Positions 5,572-8,898 of a DNA stretch of 8,898 nt are shown piece after piece. Positions within the stretch are counted from its first letter, which is position 1; each line of letters opens with the position of its first letter. The notes beneath the pieces are model-generated. The model was not told the origin of the DNA. It did not search any database and saw nothing but the letters and a program-made list of their open reading frames with translations. The DNA lies in NCBI GenBank assembly GCA_018676275.1, contig JABHFC010000223.1, positions 1 through 8,898 of the forward strand. Direction: 5' to 3'. Source of the stretch: Gammaproteobacteria bacterium (GTDB lineage: Bacteria; Pseudomonadota; Gammaproteobacteria; Eutrophobiales; Eutrophobiaceae). The position numbers were made by a program, and so were the translations under genes.

Positions 5572-6975
5572 CTAAATGCTTTTAGCTTTTTCAATCACTT
5601 CTTCGATTCCACCAACCATATAAAAAGCCTGTTCCGGCAGATGATCATATTCACCGTCAACAATAGCCTGGAATCCTTTAATAGTATCTTTCAGGGAAAC
5701 ATATTTACCTGGTGTACCGGTAAACACTTCCGCAACACTGAATGGCTGAGACAGGAATCGTTGTATTTTTCTGGCTCTTGCCACCGCCAATTTATCATCT
5801 TCGGACAATTCGTCCATGCCAAGAATGGCGATAATATCGCGCAATTCTTTATAGCGTTGTAGTGTGTTTTGTACTGCACGTGCAGTATCGTAATGTTCCT
5901 GTCCTACAACCAGAGGATCCAGCTGACGACTGGTTGAATCCAGCGGATCAACAGCAGGATAAATACCCAGCTCTGCAATTTGGCGTGAGAGAACCACAGT
6001 CGCGTCAAGGTGGGCGAAGGTAGTAGCAGGAGAAGGATCGGTCAAGTCATCAGCAGGCACATACACAGCCTGGATTGAAGTAATAGAACCGGTCTTGGTT
6101 GAAGTAATACGCTCCTGCAATCTACCCATTTCTTCAGCAAGAGTCGGCTGATAACCCACAGCAGAAGGCATACGACCTAACAGGGCTGATACTTCTGTAC
6201 CCGCCAGGGTAAAACGATAGATATTATCACCGAAGAATAATACGTCACGGCCTTCTTCACGGAATTTTTCCGCCATAGTCAATCCGGTCAGGGCAACACG
6301 CAGGCGGTTACCAGGTGGCTCGTTCATCTGGCCATATACCATGGATACTTTCGATTTTTTGAAATCTTCAACGTTTACAACACCAGCTTCCTGCATTTCG
6401 TGATAGAAATCGTTACCTTCACGAGTACGCTCACCAACACCGGCAAACACCGATAAACCGGAATGCTGTGTTGCGATATTATTAATCAGTTCCATCATGT
6501 TAACGGTCTTGCCCACACCGGCACCACCAAACAGACCAACCTTACCGCCCTTGGCAAACGGACAAACAAGGTCAATAACCTTAATCCCTGTTTCCAGTAG
6601 CTCTGTTGTTGCACTTAATTCAGTAAATTTTGGTGCTTCGCGGTGAATGCTCCACTTCTCTTCGGTTTCAATCGGGCCACATTCGTCGATAGGAGTACCG
6701 AGTACATTCATGATACGACCGAGGGTATTTTCACCAACTGGAATTGAAATTGGCGCACCTGTGTTGTCCACTTTCAGACCACGTTGCAGGCCATCCGTAG
6801 AACCAAGTGCGATAGTTCTTACGACGCCGTCGCCTATTTGCTGCTGAACTTCGAGCGTTGTTTCAACGCCAACAGCATCGACAACCAGGGCATCGTATAT
6901 GTGGGGTATGGATTCGCTGGGGAATTCTACGTCGACCACAGCTCCAATGATTTGTACAATGTTTCCAGCACTCAT
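5572..6975 (-). CDS. atpD: F1Fo ATP synthase beta subunit
   Basis: The beta subunit carries the catalytic nucleotide sites of F1. Seen in order are the beta-barrel start (SAGNIVQIIGAVVDVEFP), the P-loop GGAGVGKT (150-157), GERTREGNDFYHE (181-193) with the catalytic Glu at E182, the Walker B Asp D250 in DNIYRFTLAGTEVSALLGRM, then PADDLTDPSPATTFAHLDAT and the DELSEDDKL loop. Length is 467 against 460 in E. coli; most of the difference is a 7-residue insertion near 195-212, before VYGQMNEPPG, which other bacteria also show. One oddity is Gly at 249, right before the Walker B Asp, where Val or Ile is usual (codon GGT, one base from GTT). Otherwise the sequence is fully conserved and should be functional. 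GAGG lies about 10 bases before the ATG. The gap to atpG is 42 bases. Confidence 0.97.
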   Translation of the reverse strand: MSAGNIVQIIGAVVDVEFPSESIPHIYDALVVDAVGVETTLEVQQQIGDGVVRTIALGSTDGLQRGLKVDNTGAPISIPVGENTLGRIMNVLGTPIDECGPIETEEKWSIHREAPKFTELSATTELLETGIKVIDLVCPFAKGGKVGLFGGAGVGKTVNMMELINNIATQHSGLSVFAGVGERTREGNDFYHEMQEAGVVNVEDFKKSKVSMVYGQMNEPPGNRLRVALTGLTMAEKFREEGRDVLFFGDNIYRFTLAGTEVSALLGRMPSAVGYQPTLAEEMGRLQERITSTKTGSITSIQAVYVPADDLTDPSPATTFAHLDATVVLSRQIAELGIYPAVDPLDSTSRQLDPLVVGQEHYDTARAVQNTLQRYKELRDIIAILGMDELSEDDKLAVARARKIQRFLSQPFSVAEVFTGTPGKYVSLKDTIKGFQAIVDGEYDHLPEQAFYMVGGIEEVIEKAKSI

Positions 6976-7017
6976 TGTTCTAATTCCTCGTTAAAAATTA
7001 ATATTCTTTGTACTGCG

Positions 7018-7881
7018 CTAAACCGCTGCCGCACCACTAACAATCTCTGAAAGTTCCTGCGTGATTGCTGCCTGGCGAGCCTTGTTGTAAATCAGTTGTA
7101 ATTCATCTATCAGTGTTCCGGCATTATCAGAAGCACTCTTCATCGCTACCATTCTCGCTGCCTGCTCACAGGCAATATTTTCTACTACCGCCTGATAGGC
7201 CAAAGACTCTATGTATCTTTCTAATAGTAGATCGAGCACTTCCTTGGCATCAGGTTCATAGATGTAATCCCAGTGATGCTGCATATCTTCATCTTCTGCT
7301 GACTTGGCAGGTATCAATTGCTCTACCGTAGGACTCTGCGTCATTGAATTAACAAAAGTGTTCGAGACAACATAAAGGGCATCAATTTTTTCTTCCATGT
7401 AGGCATCAAGCATCACTTTTACCGAACCAATCAGCATGTCGATTCCAGGTGCGTCACCAATATGGGTTTTCTGCGCAATTATGTTCGCATTAAATCGGCT
7501 AAAATAAGAAGCAGCCTTGTTGCCAATAATACTGAGATCCATTTCAATGCCACTTTCATCCCATTGCTTCATACGCTTCAACAAATCCCGAAACAGGTTG
7601 GAGTTTAAACCTCCACAAAGCCCACGATCACTTGAAACAACAATCAATCCGACCCGCTTAATTTCGCTACGCTCTAGTAGATAAGGATGCTTATATTCTG
7701 GATTGGCAGCACCCAGATGAGCCATAACGTTTCTAATCTTTTCCGCATAAGGCCGCGCTGCACGCATACGTTCCTGCGCTTTACGCATCTTGCTGGCCGC
7801 CACCATTTCCATCGCCTTGGTGATCTTCTGAGTGTTTTTTACACTCGCAATCTTGGTACGAACTTCTTTACCGACAGCCAT
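7018..7881 (-). CDS. atpG: F1Fo ATP synthase gamma subunit
   Basis: Gamma is the rotor shaft of F1. The protein has 287 residues, exactly the E. coli length. The conserved N-terminal helix (TKIASVKNTQKITKAMEMVA) and the C-terminal helix ending ITQELSEIVSGAAAV form the antiparallel coiled coil that turns inside the alpha3-beta3 ring. The central domain includes VGLIVVSSDRGLCGGLNSNL (76-95), a family hallmark. AGGAG lies 9 bases before the ATG at 7881, supporting the start. Gaps are 57 bases to atpA and 42 bases to atpD, with no promoter or terminator seen, so the genes are read together. Confidence 0.97.
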   Translation of the reverse strand: MAVGKEVRTKIASVKNTQKITKAMEMVAASKMRKAQERMRAARPYAEKIRNVMAHLGAANPEYKHPYLLERSEIKRVGLIVVSSDRGLCGGLNSNLFRDLLKRMKQWDESGIEMDLSIIGNKAASYFSRFNANIIAQKTHIGDAPGIDMLIGSVKVMLDAYMEEKIDALYVVSNTFVNSMTQSPTVEQLIPAKSAEDEDMQHHWDYIYEPDAKEVLDLLLERYIESLAYQAVVENIACEQAARMVAMKSASDNAGTLIDELQLIYNKARQAAITQELSEIVSGAAAV

Positions 7882-7938
7882 TACCCGGTTCTCCTGAAGT
7901 TTTTATTTATTCTTTTCACTTTTGATATTTACAGGTTT

Positions 7939-8898
7939 CTACCAGGTGTGATTTTTCTTGAATTCTTCAAGACTGCTTTTCATTCCAGCTACGATATCGT
8001 CGCTATAATCGCCACTGTCATTAATAGTACTAATAAGATCTTTTCTTTCACTGTTCATGAATGCAAGTAAGGCATCTTCAAATGCTCCTACCTTTTCAAG
8101 TTCGACGTCATCAAGAAAGCCATTTTCAACGGCATACAAACTGACTGACATTTCAGCAACGCTAAGCGGTGAATACTGTTTTTGCTTCATTAACTCCATT
8201 ACCCGCTGACCACGTTCGAGCTGATTACGGGTAGCCTCATCAAGGTCGGAAGCAAACTGGGAAAATGCTGCCAGCTCGCGATACTGCGCCAGCGCCAGTC
8301 GAATACCACCACCAAGCTTTTTAACGATCTTGGTCTGGGCTGCGCCACCAACACGAGATACAGACAAACCAGCGTTAATAGCCGGACGGAAACCTGAGTT
8401 AAACAAATCTGTTTCCAGGTAAATCTGCCCATCTGTAATAGAGATAACATTCGTTGGAACGAATGCGGATACGTCACCAGCCTGGGTTTCAATAATTGGT
8501 AGTGCTGTTAACGAACCAGTTTTACCTTTTACTGCACCATTGGTTAATTTCTCAACTGCATCAGCATTAATTCTTGATGCGCGTTCGAGCAAACGGGAAT
8601 GCAAATAGAAAACATCACCAGGGTAGGCTTCACGTCCAGGTGGACGCTTTAACAATAGTGATACCTGGCGATAGGCCCAGGCTTGCTTGGTCAGATCATC
8701 ATAAATAATCAATGCATCTTCGCCACGATCACGAAAGTATTCGCCCATGGAACAACCGGAATAGGGTGCGATATATTGCATGGCTGCAGAATCGGAAGCT
8801 GTAGCAGCAACCACAATCGTATGCTCCATTGCACCATGTTCTTCCAATTTACGAATAACCGTATTAATGGAAGAGGCTTTTTGCCCAATAGCTACATA
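7939..8898 (-). CDS. atpA: F1Fo ATP synthase alpha subunit, C-terminal 319 residues (runs off the right edge)
   Basis: The frame is open to the window edge and starts mid-protein with YVAIGQKASSINTVIRKLEE, which corresponds to about residue 195 of the 513-residue E. coli protein; the P-loop and N-terminal barrel lie outside. Alpha carries the non-catalytic nucleotide sites and lends an arginine to the catalytic ones. Visible landmarks are YSGCSMGEYFRDRGEDALII, LLLKRPPGREAYPGDVFYLH, ALPIIETQAGDVSAFVPTN and LSVSRVGGAAQTK, which contains the arginine finger (E. coli R376; residue 182 of this fragment). The C-terminal helical domain (LAQYRELAAFSQFASDLDEA onward) ends normally in HTW. An apparent start at 8847 is really a TTG Leu codon inside the gene. 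Confidence 0.97.
   Translation of the reverse strand, partial: YVAIGQKASSINTVIRKLEEHGAMEHTIVVAATASDSAAMQYIAPYSGCSMGEYFRDRGEDALIIYDDLTKQAWAYRQVSLLLKRPPGREAYPGDVFYLHSRLLERASRINADAVEKLTNGAVKGKTGSLTALPIIETQAGDVSAFVPTNVISITDGQIYLETDLFNSGFRPAINAGLSVSRVGGAAQTKIVKKLGGGIRLALAQYRELAAFSQFASDLDEATRNQLERGQRVMELMKQKQYSPLSVAEMSVSLYAVENGFLDDVELEKVGAFEDALLAFMNSERKDLISTINDSGDYSDDIVAGMKSSLEEFKKNHTW

Noticed and set aside
5512..5862. Plus-strand open frame of 116 codons over atpD/atpC
   Set aside because: It is antisense to the conserved atpD C-terminus and atpC start, with no credible protein features.
7687..8070. Plus-strand open frame of 127 codons across the atpG-atpA junction
   Set aside because: It lies antisense to two conserved ATP synthase genes, has no recognisable domain and is best explained as a shadow.

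Overview
This window looks like chromosomal DNA from a gammaproteobacterium of moderate-to-low GC. The evidence is the order atpA-atpG-atpD-atpC followed by glmU, and proteins that read very close to gammaproteobacterial F1 subunits, GlmU and RraA. I cannot name the genus. Everything except the first gene lies on the minus strand, so the operon is read from the right edge towards the left.

Right half (about 5125-8898): the distal part of the F1Fo ATP synthase operon. It holds atpA (its N-terminal part lies beyond the right edge), atpG, atpD and atpC, with gaps of 57, 42 and 21 bases. AtpD carries a Gly directly before the Walker B Asp, where a Val or Ile is usual. A 131-base spacer with several stem-loops leads into glmU (3617-4975), the bifunctional enzyme that makes UDP-GlcNAc for peptidoglycan and LPS.

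Middle (3390-3616): the gap between glmU and the next gene is nearly filled by a compact 176-base element. It has 29-base inverted terminal repeats (2 mismatches), each made of three 9-base CACAGAGNN units, and a small palindrome almost exactly at its centre. It encodes nothing convincing and looks like a non-autonomous mobile or REP-like element. It is the strongest non-genic signal here.

Left half (1-3389): a nitrilase-superfamily amidohydrolase and an RraA-fold protein form a tight pair, 16 bases apart. The RraA-like protein keeps the metal-binding D-X20-R-D signature of class II pyruvate aldolases. Next come a secreted glycine-zipper (17 kDa surface antigen-like) protein with its own intrinsic terminator and a family 2 glycosyltransferase. 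The last gene, on the plus strand and overlapping the glycosyltransferase by 14 bases tail to tail, encodes a RidA-family protein of the 2-aminomuconate deaminase type. It suggests that a kynurenine or 3-hydroxyanthranilate degradation cluster may lie beyond the left edge.

The window is mostly well-known housekeeping genes. I do not see a new defence, toxin or phage system. The points worth a second look are the inverted-repeat element, the AtpD substitution and the aldolase-type RraA paired with a nitrilase.
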